Shown piece after piece: positions 41,057 to 50,319 of a stretch of DNA of 64,000 nucleotides. The notes below the pieces were generated by a model. It was given only the letters and a program-made list of their open reading frames with translations, was not told the origin of the DNA and did not search any database. Each line of letters begins with the position of its first letter. The first letter of the stretch is position 1. Source of the stretch: Candidatus Gastranaerophilales bacterium (GTDB taxonomy: Bacteria > Cyanobacteriota > Vampirovibrionia > Gastranaerophilales > Gastranaerophilaceae). The stretch is from the NCBI GenBank assembly GCA_944323615.1, contig CALUTG010000001.1, forward strand, positions 1 to 64,000, given 5' to 3'. The position numbers were made by a program, and so were the translations under genes.

Positions 41057-41752
41057 ATGAGGATAGATGGAAGAGAAAATAATCAACTGAGGAATATTAA
41101 ATTTACCCATAATTTTACTAAACACGCTCTCGGCTCTGTTTTAGTTGAGTTTGGTGATACAAAGGTTATTGTGACGGCATCTGTCGATTTAAAGAAGCCT
41201 AAATGGATGGCGGAAGATGATGAAAGAGGCTGGGTAACGGCTGAGTATTCTCTTCTTCCGGCTTCTACAAATACCAGATGCAGAAGAGAAAGAGACAAAG
41301 TTTCCGGAAGAACCCATGAGATTCAAAGACTTATTGGCAGAAGTTTGAGGGCTTGCGTTGACTTAAGTAAGATGCCTAAAATGACAATAACGATTGATGC
41401 GGATGTTATTCAGGCAGATGGAGGTACAAGAACAGCAAGTATTTGCGGAGGGTTTCTTGCTCTCAGGGATGCTGTTAATAAACTCCTCGAGTCGGGTGAT
41501 TTAGCTGAAAACCCGATTATTGAACCTGTAGCTGCTATTTCAATAGGAATAGTTGACGGAGAAATTAAACTGGATTTGAATTATGAAGAAGATTCACATG
41601 CAAGGGTGGATTCAAATGTGGTGCTGACTAAAAGCGGTAAAATTGTAGATTTTCAAACGACTTCCGAAGGTGAACCTTACGAGTATGAAAAGATGCTTGA
41701 ATTATTTGCCCTTGCAAAATCAGGTGTTGATAAAATTATTGAAATGTATTAA
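41057..41752 (+). CDS. rph: Ribonuclease PH
   Basis: Phosphate-dependent 3'-to-5' exoribonuclease that trims tRNA 3' ends. The whole protein matches: MRIDGRENNQLRNIKF at the N-terminus, GSVLVEFGDTKVIVTASV, RERDKVSGRTHEIQRLIGRSL split over about 80-100, and the C-terminal phosphate-binding stretch. About 231 residues, near the usual 240. A longer frame starts at 41027, but AGGAGG at 41044-41049 places the start at ATG 41057. The next gene begins about 65 bp later. Confidence 0.97.
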   Translation: MRIDGRENNQLRNIKFTHNFTKHALGSVLVEFGDTKVIVTASVDLKKPKWMAEDDERGWVTAEYSLLPASTNTRCRRERDKVSGRTHEIQRLIGRSLRACVDLSKMPKMTITIDADVIQADGGTRTASICGGFLALRDAVNKLLESGDLAENPIIEPVAAISIGIVDGEIKLDLNYEEDSHARVDSNVVLTKSGKIVDFQTTSEGEPYEYEKMLELFALAKSGVDKIIEMY

Positions 41753-41817
41753 CTGCTTGTTGACGGGCTTTTATGTTGCCTGTAAACTTGTATTATAGAA
41801 TGTGTGGGGAAAAGCTT

Positions 41818-43200
41818 ATGGAAGAGAATGCACTTAAAAAATTTACCACGGCAAAATTTATCAGCTTTGCAATAGGTTTTTTTGGTCTCCAGTTTGCCTG
41901 GCAGATGAGAATTATTTTATCAGGGCCGGTTACGGAAGAACTTGGTGCATCTCCTTTCTTATTCGGGTTAATTTGGCTTGCCGGTCCGTTTACCGGTATG
42001 GTTGTTCAGCCTGTTATCGGTGCATTAAGCGATAAAACCAGAACTGTTTTCGGGAGAAGAAGACCTTATCTTTTAGGCGGGGCTCTTCTTTCTGCTGTTG
42101 CACTCTGGGCGCTTCCTAATTCTTCTCCTATAACAGATTGCTTTGCCGGTGTTTTGCATGTTCAGCTCCCGGCTTGGTCAGCTTTATTATTCGCGGCTAT
42201 TATGATTTGGATTTTGGATGCCTGTGTTAATATTGCTCAGGGACCTTATAGAGCGTTGGTTCCGGATGTTGTTCCTCCTGAACAGCATTCCATAGCAAAC
42301 TCTTATATAAGTCTTGCTATCGGGCTTGGTTCTGTATTTGCAGCAGGGGCAGCACCTTTCTTAAAATGGGCGCTTAATTATCAAATGCCTATCACAGCTC
42401 AGTTTATTATGGCTGCATTAGCATTCTCTCTCGGTATGCTCTGGACGTGTTTAGCGATACAGGAGAGGACTAATCCTGGCAGTAACGAAACAAAAAATGA
42501 TGAAAAATTTGATATAATTAAATCTTTGAAAGACTTCTTTGCTCTTTCTCCAGAAGTCGGTAAAATTTGCTGGATGCAGTTCTTTACCTGGATCGGAACT
42601 ATGTGTATGATGATGTATTTTACTCAGTATGCCGTTCATACAGTGTTTGCGGTTCCTGACTTATCCGATGTTCACGAGACTATGAAAGCAGCTTATGACA
42701 GCGCTGTGCTTGCCGGAACAAATTTTTCATCAGTATGTTTTGCTATATTCAATCTTATTTGTTTCCTCGTTGCTATTCCAATTGGAGTTTTATCTGTAAA
42801 ATTCGGGAACAAAAAGGTTCATATTATATCAATGCTTTCTATGGCTGCAGCATATATCGGAATGGCTGTTACCATTAATCCGAAACTTATTGCTCTGTTT
42901 ATGGCGATTTCAGGTATCGGCTGGGCAAGTATTTGCGCGCTCCCGTTTGCAATGCTTTCTCAGTTTATTAAACCCGGTACGGAAGGTTCTGTGATGGGTA
43001 TTTTTAACATCTTTATCGCAGGTCCTCAGGTGTTTGTATGTACTCTTGTTTCATGGTTAATTAACAAGAGTATGTTTATAATGGATGAAGGCGTTAATTA
43101 CCATTGGGAATATACCTTTGTTGTCGGCGCAATATGCTTAATTGCAGCTTCTATAGTTGCTTCAAAGGTTAAAGAAAAAACAATTCCTCAAAATTCATAG
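41818..43200 (+). CDS. GPH/MFS-type sugar transporter, 460 aa
   Basis: An inner-membrane symporter of the major facilitator superfamily with about 12 hydrophobic segments. The N-terminal part (FGLQFAWQMRIILSGPVTE; GALSDKTRTVFGRRRPYLL, about 52-70) is close to the sucrose/maltose-type glycoside-pentoside-hexuronide and SLC45-like carriers. The central loop carries a hydrophilic stretch. Substrate not shown by sequence. The longest frame starts at 41773; ATG 41818 with GGGGA upstream is preferred because homologues start near MEENALKKF-type sequences (inference). TTGACG upstream at about 41760 could be the -35 box. Confidence 0.87.
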   Translation: MEENALKKFTTAKFISFAIGFFGLQFAWQMRIILSGPVTEELGASPFLFGLIWLAGPFTGMVVQPVIGALSDKTRTVFGRRRPYLLGGALLSAVALWALPNSSPITDCFAGVLHVQLPAWSALLFAAIMIWILDACVNIAQGPYRALVPDVVPPEQHSIANSYISLAIGLGSVFAAGAAPFLKWALNYQMPITAQFIMAALAFSLGMLWTCLAIQERTNPGSNETKNDEKFDIIKSLKDFFALSPEVGKICWMQFFTWIGTMCMMMYFTQYAVHTVFAVPDLSDVHETMKAAYDSAVLAGTNFSSVCFAIFNLICFLVAIPIGVLSVKFGNKKVHIISMLSMAAAYIGMAVTINPKLIALFMAISGIGWASICALPFAMLSQFIKPGTEGSVMGIFNIFIAGPQVFVCTLVSWLINKSMFIMDEGVNYHWEYTFVVGAICLIAASIVASKVKEKTIPQNS

Positions 43201-43217
43201 TTGGGAGATAGTGCAGA

Positions 43218-44615
43218 ATGTCTAAAAAAATCTTTTTGATTTATCCGCCGTCGCCTGTTATGAACAGAGAAGACCGCTGTCAGCAGCCTACTAAAGAACT
43301 TCTTGTTATTCCGCCTTTGCCGCCTACGGATTTAATGTATCTGGCAGCTATTGCAGAACAATTGGGTTTTGAGGCAAAGATTAAGGATTACAGCCTCGGT
43401 GGAGACCTTGATAAAGACTTACGGGAATTTAAGCCGGATTATGTTGTTGCAAATATTGCTACTCCTACTTTTAAATCCGATATGGAAGCTGTTAAGAGAA
43501 TAAAAGATAAACTTCCTTCCTGCACAATGATTGTAAAGGGTGCGCCGTTTCTTACATATAATACTAACGTAATTTATGAGCATCCTTATATTGATTATGT
43601 CATTATGGGTGAGCCTGAACTCACGCTTAAAGAAATTCTGGAAGGGGTTCCTGATAATGAGATTCTGGGTATTTGCTACTCCGAAAACTTCCAAGGGGTG
43701 AAGAATGAGCCGAGACCGTTTAACGAAGATTTAGATTCGCTTCCGTTCCCTGCAAGACATCTGGTGGATAATACTATTTACAAAAGACCAGATAACGGCA
43801 AAGTTCAGGCGGTTATAAAGGTTTCGAGAGGTTGTCCTTTTCATTGCTTTTTCTGCCTTGCATCTCCGGTTTCAGGGGTAAAAGTAAGGAAACGTTCTGC
43901 CGAAAATATTATTGCAGAGATTAAAGAGTGTGTTGAGAAGTATAATATTAGAAATTTTCTTTTCTGGTCGGATATCTTTAATATTGATAGAGACTGGACT
44001 CTTGATTTATGCAAAAAGATTATTGACAGCGGTCTAAAAATCACATGGTCAGCTAATACAAGGGCTGATACGATGGATGATGAAATGGCATCTCTAATGT
44101 ATAAATCAGGTTGCAGACTTGTCAGTATCGGTGTGGAAAGCGGCTCTCAGGAAATTTTGAATAATATCGGTAAGAGAATAACTCTTGATGATATCAGAAA
44201 TACAGTTAGAGTATTAAAGAAAAATAAGATTAAAATTTATAACTATTTTGTGCTGGGACTTCCGTGGGAAACGGAAAAAACGGCGGAAGAGACTATAAAG
44301 TTTGCAATAGAGCTGGATAGCAATTTTGTTAGTTTTTATACAGCATCACCGCTTCCCGGAACAAAGTTTTTTGCCTACGCTTTAGTGAATAAGCTTGCTG
44401 AAGACGGGTTGAATTTTGACGGGGCTTATTTTGTTCCGGCAGTCAGATCTCACGATTTATCAAAAGAAAGAATTCTTGAGATTCATAAGTCTGCGGTGCG
44501 CAGGTTCTACTTACGTCCAAAGTTTATTTTAAAAACCCTATTTTCGTTGAGGTCTTTTGCAGAGTTCAAGAACTATTTTAAAGCCGGGATAAATTTAATC
44601 TTACAGGAGAGATAA
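43218..44615 (+). CDS. B12-binding radical SAM protein, 465 aa
   Basis: An N-terminal cobalamin-binding-like Rossmann domain (about 1-150; LIYPPSPV, then LMYLAAIAEQLGFEAKIKD) precedes a radical SAM core with CPFHCFFC (about 204-211), the CxxxCxxC ligands of the 4Fe-4S cluster. The C-terminal part (about 370-465) is a family extension of the BchE/P-methylase type. Such enzymes methylate unactivated carbons or form rings in many pathways, including lipid and tetrapyrrole modification; the substrate cannot be inferred. The gene starts 17 bp after the transporter with GGGAG upstream, so the two are probably one operon, closed by a strong terminator. Confidence 0.88.
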   Translation: MSKKIFLIYPPSPVMNREDRCQQPTKELLVIPPLPPTDLMYLAAIAEQLGFEAKIKDYSLGGDLDKDLREFKPDYVVANIATPTFKSDMEAVKRIKDKLPSCTMIVKGAPFLTYNTNVIYEHPYIDYVIMGEPELTLKEILEGVPDNEILGICYSENFQGVKNEPRPFNEDLDSLPFPARHLVDNTIYKRPDNGKVQAVIKVSRGCPFHCFFCLASPVSGVKVRKRSAENIIAEIKECVEKYNIRNFLFWSDIFNIDRDWTLDLCKKIIDSGLKITWSANTRADTMDDEMASLMYKSGCRLVSIGVESGSQEILNNIGKRITLDDIRNTVRVLKKNKIKIYNYFVLGLPWETEKTAEETIKFAIELDSNFVSFYTASPLPGTKFFAYALVNKLAEDGLNFDGAYFVPAVRSHDLSKERILEIHKSAVRRFYLRPKFILKTLFSLRSFAEFKNYFKAGINLILQER

Positions 44616-44654
44616 AAATAAGGGCGGGATTTTGAAGAAATCCCGCCCTTATTT
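44616..44654. terminator. Bidirectional terminator between the radical SAM gene and rpsT
   Basis: Perfect 17-bp stem (44616-44632, 44638-44654) with loop TGAAG. AAATAAGGG on one side and CCCTTATTT on the other serve both convergent genes. Confidence 0.92.
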
Positions 44655-44669
44655 AATAATACTCAGAGC

Positions 44670-44936
44670 TTACTGTTGAGCTCTTTTAATAGCAAGAACA
44701 AGTCTTGATTTCTTTCTTGCAGCTGTATTTTTGTGTAAAACACCTTTTGATACAGCTTTGTCGCATAACTGATAAACTTTTGAAATTGCGGCATTCAAAG
44801 CTTCTTTATCAGAATCAGTTGCTAAAGATAAAGCTTTTTTTACAGCTGATTTAATAGAAGTTTTGAAAGCTACGTTTCTTTGTCTGTTAGCTTCTGCAAT
44901 AAGAACTCTTTTCTTTGCTGACTTAATATTTGCCAT
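44670..44936 (-). CDS. rpsT: 30S ribosomal protein S20
   Basis: Small basic helical ribosomal protein, 88 residues, MANIKSAKKRVLIAEANR at the start and KNTAARKKSRLVLAIKR near the end, fully typical. AAAGGA precedes the ATG. Transcribed alone from the promoter at 45023-45051. Confidence 0.98.
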   Translation of the reverse strand: MANIKSAKKRVLIAEANRQRNVAFKTSIKSAVKKALSLATDSDKEALNAAISKVYQLCDKAVSKGVLHKNTAARKKSRLVLAIKRAQQ

Positions 44937-44958
44937 TTTATATTTCCTTTCGCTTGTA

Positions 44959-44994
44959 ACAATTTAAACGGTTAATGACTCCGAGTTAAATTGT
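44959..44994 (-). promoter_or_regulatory. Stem-loop in the rpsT leader
   Basis: ACAATTTAA and TTAAATTGT pair perfectly over 9 bp around an 18-nt loop in the 80-nt leader. S20 represses its own mRNA in other bacteria, so a translational control structure is plausible. Confidence 0.45.
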
Positions 44995-45022
44995 TTATCA
45001 CATGAGGATTGTGAGTACAATT

Positions 45023-45051
45023 ATTGTAATAGTAACAAACTCTTTTGTAAA
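45023..45051 (-). promoter_or_regulatory. Promoter of rpsT
   Basis: TTTACA (45051-45046), 17 bp, TACAAT (45028-45023) on the minus strand. Confidence 0.7.
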
Positions 45052-45080
45052 GAGGGGCTTGAGCTGCAGAATAAAGTTTC

Positions 45081-47654
45081 TTAACTTTTCTTAATTTCTG
45101 TCAAGGTTGGGTCAAGCAGCCGTCTCCCGATATCATCAAAATTTATTGAATAAAGCGTCTTTGTACCGTATTTAATCATTTTTTCCACTACGCCTGTGCC
45201 GTATTTAGCGTGGGTTACGGTGTCACCTTGTTCGATAGGATCGCTGGATACCATATCTTCCGGCGGGATATCTGCATCGTATACAGGAACTATAGGGGTT
45301 GAAGAATTTCTTGTTTCAAGAATTTCTCCGCTGTCATCAGGCTCTGGTTTGTTTCCCACCTCTTCTAACGGTTCTAAAAAACTATCATCATCTTCCGCTT
45401 CTTCTATGGGCTGGAGCTCTTCCAACCCTTCATTGGAGGATGTAAGATCTTCAATTACTTCCAGCTCTTCCGGATGGCTTTCTTCATTTAATTCGTCTAT
45501 AAAATCTAAATCGGAGTCAGATATGTCATCATCTTCTTTCATTGTTGTAAAGACTTTATCCACATCTTCAACAATTTGTTTGTCCAGTTCTTCTTCTGAT
45601 AATTCTTCACTTTCATCCCCAATATCTACAAGAATTGGTTCTTCGTCTGTGTCAGAATCCGGATCAAGTTCTATTAATTCATCCAGCTCGCTGTTATCTT
45701 CATTGATAGGTATAACGGCAGTTTCACCGGAATCTTCTTCAAATTCTTTTAAAGCAGGAATTTCTCGGCTCTGTTCAGGTTCTTCATCAATGAGGTCAGA
45801 AATTTCTTCAGGAAGAGTGATTTCTTCTGCTTGCTCAATTTCTTGTAATGAATCTTCCGTTACATTTTCAATGACAGGTTCTGCCAATTCAACATCTGTA
45901 TCCTGTAAATTAATCTCAAGGGTTTCTTCTTGAACTATTTCATCTGTCTGCAAGTTCTCAGTTTCGGTAGGTTCGGTAAGTTCAGTAAGCTGTTCTGATC
46001 CCTGATGAACTATTGTTTCAAAATTTTCTGTTACGGGAGTTCCTTCTGAAGTCTCAGGCTCTGTTTCAATTACTACCTCTTGCAGTACTTCTTCATCCGG
46101 CGCTGTCAAAGCTTCACTAAGATTTTTTCCCTGGTTATCAATATCAATATTTACCCCTGCATTTACCCCTGCATTTACCCCTATATTTACCCCTATATTT
46201 ACCCCTGATTCCTCGGATTCCTCCTCGAAGAGGTTAAGGTTAGCAGGAATTTCCGTGCTTTGAACTTCTTCTGTTAATTTTTCAATCAAATTATCAGATT
46301 TCTTTTCAATCGCTTCGGCTGCCGGTTCAAGTTCTTGCGTTGAATCTTCTTGGGTTTCAAGATCTTCTTCTTTTATAACTTCTTCTGTGACTTCATTTTC
46401 AAGTTCTTCAACAGTCAATTCTTCTTCAGGAACGTATTCCTGTTCTTCCGGCGCAGGTGTTACTTCCTGTTTCGGTTTTATGGTTTCTGTTATTTCTTCC
46501 AGATTTGACACAAGCGGAATATAGTTTGTTCCTTCTCCGACCAGAAGATAAGTATCTTTTGGCATAGAGTTTAGGAAAGTATTATAAATATTGAAAACCT
46601 GATTTGCCGTAAATGATGGTTCAATTATAAAGTTGTCAAAGAGGTTTTTAATTTCGTTAATGTATTTGAACCTTGAATGAGTCATAAACACTGTGGATAT
46701 GGAGTCATTCGTCAGTGCGGTTTTCATATTTTTCTTATTTATTAAATTTGAGCTTTCCAAAAATATCTGAACGGAATCTTTTTGCTTTGCAAGTGATGAA
46801 AGAATACAGCTCAGATATCTGTTTTGGAATATTGAATCTAATTTGGAAAGGTCAATGATTGCAAAATCAGATTCAAGAATTTTATCGAGGTTTTCGGCAT
46901 CGGCTTTTGTTTTAGCAAAACAGCCGTCTTTATCAAATTTTGCGAGTTTGTTCTTTAAGACAAGAAGTTTAAATATATGAGATTTGTCAACTAAATCATC
47001 AACGACGGTTTTAAGCGCGCTAAACGGCAGGAACGGAACAGTTTTTGCATATTCTCCCAGATCAAGGAAGATTTCTTTTATCATCGCTTTACTTTCAGGA
47101 GTTGTGTCGTTCAGACAGTCTTCATACATAAAGGATAAGCCTTCAAGGTTTAAAGGCAGACTGAAGTCAACTCCGGCTCTGTATTTCTTGCCTTCCACAA
47201 CCCCGAGCATATCAATTACTATAACTCTTCCGTAAGCTTTGAATTGCCGCGCAAGATTAGATAAAATGAGATTATTCGTCTCAGGCTTATCAACACAGAT
47301 AAGTGTTTTTTTGTTAAAGCATTCCTTATCAATAGGAATATTAATGTTTTTATCAAAGAATTTTCCTACAATGATCGGATTAGTTGAGATAAGAGAATTA
47401 CTTAGAATATCGGCTGTAAATTCTGAAATCTCGGAATTTTTATCAGGAAGAGATTTATCATAGTTTCTGAGAGTCCCGTCATACAAAAATAATATTTTTG
47501 CATAAGCAATGAGGTTTTCGCCGGATTTTTTTACCTGAATAACCTGTGCTATATATTGTTTGTCAAATCCGTTAACAAGAATAAAAGATGATAGTGAAAT
47601 CTTTTCTCCGGATTCAAATTTTATAAAACCGTCTCTTACTTCTAAAATTCTCAT
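45081..47654 (-). CDS. Acidic protein with ATPase-like N-terminus and Tudor-like C-terminus, 857 aa
   Basis: Residues about 1-390 resemble a HerA/VirB4-like ATPase in layout (VIVIDMLGVVEG near 143-154; DFAIIDLSKLDS near 270), but no P-loop is seen; this assignment is weak. Residues about 400-805 are a long, strongly acidic, low-complexity region (Glu, Asp, Ser). It includes five GVN[I/A] repeats from a 12-bp DNA repeat. The last 50 residues (GDTVTHAKYGTGVVEKMI, then FDDIGRRLLDPTLTEIKK) match the Tudor-like tail of PcrA/UvrD helicases, which binds RNA polymerase. GAGGT precedes the ATG. Monocistronic; function unknown. Confidence 0.72.
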   Translation of the reverse strand: MRILEVRDGFIKFESGEKISLSSFILVNGFDKQYIAQVIQVKKSGENLIAYAKILFLYDGTLRNYDKSLPDKNSEISEFTADILSNSLISTNPIIVGKFFDKNINIPIDKECFNKKTLICVDKPETNNLILSNLARQFKAYGRVIVIDMLGVVEGKKYRAGVDFSLPLNLEGLSFMYEDCLNDTTPESKAMIKEIFLDLGEYAKTVPFLPFSALKTVVDDLVDKSHIFKLLVLKNKLAKFDKDGCFAKTKADAENLDKILESDFAIIDLSKLDSIFQNRYLSCILSSLAKQKDSVQIFLESSNLINKKNMKTALTNDSISTVFMTHSRFKYINEIKNLFDNFIIEPSFTANQVFNIYNTFLNSMPKDTYLLVGEGTNYIPLVSNLEEITETIKPKQEVTPAPEEQEYVPEEELTVEELENEVTEEVIKEEDLETQEDSTQELEPAAEAIEKKSDNLIEKLTEEVQSTEIPANLNLFEEESEESGVNIGVNIGVNAGVNAGVNIDIDNQGKNLSEALTAPDEEVLQEVVIETEPETSEGTPVTENFETIVHQGSEQLTELTEPTETENLQTDEIVQEETLEINLQDTDVELAEPVIENVTEDSLQEIEQAEEITLPEEISDLIDEEPEQSREIPALKEFEEDSGETAVIPINEDNSELDELIELDPDSDTDEEPILVDIGDESEELSEEELDKQIVEDVDKVFTTMKEDDDISDSDLDFIDELNEESHPEELEVIEDLTSSNEGLEELQPIEEAEDDDSFLEPLEEVGNKPEPDDSGEILETRNSSTPIVPVYDADIPPEDMVSSDPIEQGDTVTHAKYGTGVVEKMIKYGTKTLYSINFDDIGRRLLDPTLTEIKKS
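46150..46206. repeat. Five tandem 12-bp TTTACCCCT units, in frame
   Basis: TTTACCCCT recurs five times at 12-bp steps, with CATA/GCA variants between. On the coding strand the unit reads as Gly-Val-Asn-Ile or Gly-Val-Asn-Ala, keeping the frame of the acidic protein. Confidence 0.92.
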
Positions 47655-47734
47655 TCTAAAACCTCTAAAGAGATATTATCATGAACATGCCTGCATTTTA
47701 AAGTTTTTTTTACAATTCTATAACAAATTTTTAA

Positions 47735-47763
47735 TTGAAGTCTGATAAAATTTGTGATTTAAT
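47735..47763 (+). promoter_or_regulatory. Promoter of the M16-like gene (leaderless)
   Basis: TTGAAG (47735-47740), 17 bp, TTTAAT (47758-47763), then 7 nt to ATG 47771. No Shine-Dalgarno fits between. Confidence 0.6.
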
Positions 47764-47770
47764 TCTAGCT

Positions 47771-48979
47771 ATGAGAGAAATTTTATTAATAAACGGAATA
47801 AATACTTGCTTAAAAAGAAATAATGATACACCAAGGACAGCTCTTTCATTAAACTTTTTGATTGAAAGACCTGAAAAATTTCCGGGTGAATATCTGTTGA
47901 TGAACAGGCTCCTTTTAAAAGGAACTCAAAAGTACACCTCAGAAGAACTTTCAGCAATATTGGATGAAAATGCAATTGATATGTATACGGAAATGAAATA
48001 CGATTATTTAAGGTTCCGGTTTGTATCATTGAACGAAGATTTTGAACTTGCTCTTTCAATTCTTTCTGATATTATACAGAATTCGACTTTTGAAGAGTTT
48101 GAAAAAGAAAGAGAAAAATTAAAGGGAGAACTTTTTGCCGAGTTGGATTCTGCAAGAACCAAAGTGTCTGACTTGTTTACAAAAACCATTTATAAGAACC
48201 ATTTTTACAGTGCAAGTTATACAACTATTCTTGAAGAAATTGACAAAGTTACTCTTGAAGATGTAAAAAAATCTTATTGCGAAATTCTAAATAACAGTAA
48301 GAAAACACTTGCTTTTGTGGGTGATATCGAACCTGAAAAAGCACAGGAACTTTTAAATAAATATATTGGTATAATTCCAAAATCACAGGATGGAATTTCT
48401 AAAATAAGTGTTCCAGAGGCTTTGCATCAGGGAAAAGTAGAGCTTATAAAAGAAGATGCCCAGCAGGCGCAAATTATACAAGGCTGGCTTGTTCCTACAA
48501 TAGGAAGCAATGACTATTTTAAAATAATGCTTTTAAATACGATTCTGGGCGCAAGCGGACTCTCTTCAAGACTTTTTATGGAATTAAGAGAGAAAAAGGG
48601 CTTGGCATATACTGTCAGAACTTCTTACGAAACACACCAAAAAGCGGCGGTATTTAGTATTTATATAGGTACGGAACCTTCTAATATTAAGACTTCTATT
48701 GACGGATTTAAAGAAGAAATAGAAAAAATTAAGACTATTCCGGTTTCGGAAGAAGAATTGCATAATGCTAAGAATAATATTATCGGGAAACAACAGTTTA
48801 TAACTGAGACAAATTCGCAGCAGGCAAATTTAATGGCTTATTATTCTATTTCAGGTAAACCTTTTGATTACCAAAAAGAAGTGATAGATAGGCTAAGGGC
48901 TGTTACCTCTCAAGAGCTGCTGGAATGTGCCAACAAATATTTTACTGATGATTATGTAATTGCAATTTTGAGACCATAG
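47771..48979 (+). CDS. M16-family peptidase-like protein without the zinc motif, 402 aa
   Basis: Two M16-type halves are visible. In active enzymes the first half carries HxxEH; here the place reads GEYLLMNRLLLKGT, so both His and the Glu are lost. The second-half Arg/Tyr motif is intact (SSRLFMELREKKGLAYTV, about 260-277). This is the state of the inactive partner subunit in two-protein M16 peptidases (as in the mitochondrial and bacterial pairs), but no active partner is next to it. The longer frame begins with TTG at 47735, inside the -35 box, so ATG 47771 is chosen. It starts an operon with the M14 amidase and uppS. Confidence 0.85.
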   Translation: MREILLINGINTCLKRNNDTPRTALSLNFLIERPEKFPGEYLLMNRLLLKGTQKYTSEELSAILDENAIDMYTEMKYDYLRFRFVSLNEDFELALSILSDIIQNSTFEEFEKEREKLKGELFAELDSARTKVSDLFTKTIYKNHFYSASYTTILEEIDKVTLEDVKKSYCEILNNSKKTLAFVGDIEPEKAQELLNKYIGIIPKSQDGISKISVPEALHQGKVELIKEDAQQAQIIQGWLVPTIGSNDYFKIMLLNTILGASGLSSRLFMELREKKGLAYTVRTSYETHQKAAVFSIYIGTEPSNIKTSIDGFKEEIEKIKTIPVSEEELHNAKNNIIGKQQFITETNSQQANLMAYYSISGKPFDYQKEVIDRLRAVTSQELLECANKYFTDDYVIAILRP

Positions 48980-48986
48980 GCGGATT

Positions 48987-49595
48987 ATGAATCTTACACC
49001 CGGCGGAAATAAGATAGAACTTTTCAATCCTTCTTTAGGAGCTGTTCTTGTCATTGGGGTTTTTCACGGCGACGAACCTCAGGGTGATTACCTTGTAAGA
49101 AGATACTATGAAGTTTTTCACGATACCAAGTTAATGATGATACCTTGTCTTAATCCTGACGGTATGGAGAAAAAAACGAGGACAAATTTTAACGGAGTTG
49201 ATTTGAACAGGAATTTCCCTGCGAAAAACTGGGTTTTGGGTGTGAAGGATGATTATTATGGAGGTGAAAAACCGGCTTCCGAGGTTGAGACAAGATTTTT
49301 GACCGAAGTTATTGAAAAGTATTCCCCAAAGGCTATACTTACGCTTCATGCGCCGTATAAAGTTGTTAACTATGACGGGAATGACAGAGCAAAAGATTTG
49401 GCATTAAGAATTTCTGAAATTATAGGATATCCTGTAGAAGAAAATATTGGTTACCCGACTCCGGGAAGCTTCGGCACCTGGGCAGGTATTGAAAGAAAAA
49501 TTCCGGTTATTACGCTTGAGCTTGATGAAAATATAGAATTAATTGAGCTTGAAAACCCTGTTTTTGGTATATTAAAGATGTTGGAAGATTATTAG
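48987..49595 (+). CDS. M14-family murein peptide amidase-like peptidase, 202 aa
   Basis: Zinc carboxypeptidase fold close to MpaA, which removes meso-diaminopimelate from the murein tripeptide during cell-wall recycling. The zinc ligands appear in GVFHGDEPQG (about 24-33; His, Glu). The substrate-binding Arg/Asn region is NFNGVDLNRNFP (about 67-78). The third ligand lies in ILTLHAPYK (about 113-121), and the catalytic Glu in VITLELDE (about 175-182). No signal peptide, so it is cytoplasmic as MpaA is. It begins 7 bp after the M16-like gene and precedes uppS by 7 bp. Confidence 0.87.
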   Translation: MNLTPGGNKIELFNPSLGAVLVIGVFHGDEPQGDYLVRRYYEVFHDTKLMMIPCLNPDGMEKKTRTNFNGVDLNRNFPAKNWVLGVKDDYYGGEKPASEVETRFLTEVIEKYSPKAILTLHAPYKVVNYDGNDRAKDLALRISEIIGYPVEENIGYPTPGSFGTWAGIERKIPVITLELDENIELIELENPVFGILKMLEDY

Positions 49596-49602
49596 GACAG
49601 AT

Positions 49603-50319
49603 ATGGAAAATATAAGAGAGATTGTAGTAAAAAACGATTTAAAACATATAGCAATAATTATGGACGGTAACAGGCGCTGGGCTAAGGAGAGAAATCTTCC
49701 GTCAGCGATAGGGCATAAAAAAGGCGTAGATGCACTTAAAGCAGCAATGAGAGCTTGTGATGATTTCGGGATAAAGTACTTAACCGTGTATGCTTTTTCT
49801 ACCGAAAACTGGAATAGAAAACCGGAAGAAGTTAATTTTCTAATGGATTTATTGGGGCAGACTTTAAAAAACGAACTCAAAGAGATGCATGAAAATAATG
49901 TAGTTATCTCTTTTATAGGTGATACAACAAAGCTGAGTCCGAAGTTACAGGAAATTTTAAAAAATGCCGTCGAAACAACAAAAAATAATACGGGAGTAAA
50001 TCTCCAAATAGCGTTTAACTATGGTTCCAGAGCGGAAATTGTAAGAGCGGCGGCAATGATTGCGGAAGATTATAAGTCAGGAAAAATAAATAAAATAACT
50101 GAGGATACCGTTAACTCGTATCTCTATACATCAAAAATTCCTGATCCTGACCTGCTTATCAGAACCGGAGGTGAAATGCGGGTTTCAAATTACCTCCTCT
50201 GGCAGATTGCTTATTCGGAATTTATAGTTTTGCCTCTGTTCTGGCCTGAGTTTAATAAAGAAACCCTTGCTGAATGTGTATTGGAATTCAATCGCAGGAG
50301 TCGCCGTTGGGGTGTTTAA
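49603..50319 (+). CDS. uppS: Isoprenyl transferase (undecaprenyl diphosphate synthase)
   Basis: cis-Prenyltransferase that makes C55 undecaprenyl diphosphate, carrier of murein and O-antigen precursors. The active-site motif HIAIIMDGNRRWAKERN (about 16-32) with Asp at the metal site, VYAFSTENWNR (about 64-74), and DLLIRTGGEMRVSNYLLW near the C-terminus are intact. Length 238 is normal. The position behind a murein amidase fits a cell-wall operon. It ends with a 4-bp overlap of the convergent gatD. Confidence 0.96.
   Translation: MENIREIVVKNDLKHIAIIMDGNRRWAKERNLPSAIGHKKGVDALKAAMRACDDFGIKYLTVYAFSTENWNRKPEEVNFLMDLLGQTLKNELKEMHENNVVISFIGDTTKLSPKLQEILKNAVETTKNNTGVNLQIAFNYGSRAEIVRAAAMIAEDYKSGKINKITEDTVNSYLYTSKIPDPDLLIRTGGEMRVSNYLLWQIAYSEFIVLPLFWPEFNKETLAECVLEFNRRSRRWGV

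Noticed and set aside
45196-45933. Plus-strand Ser-rich frame of 245 codons
   Set aside because: Mirror image of the acidic Glu/Asp-rich region of the gene on the other strand.
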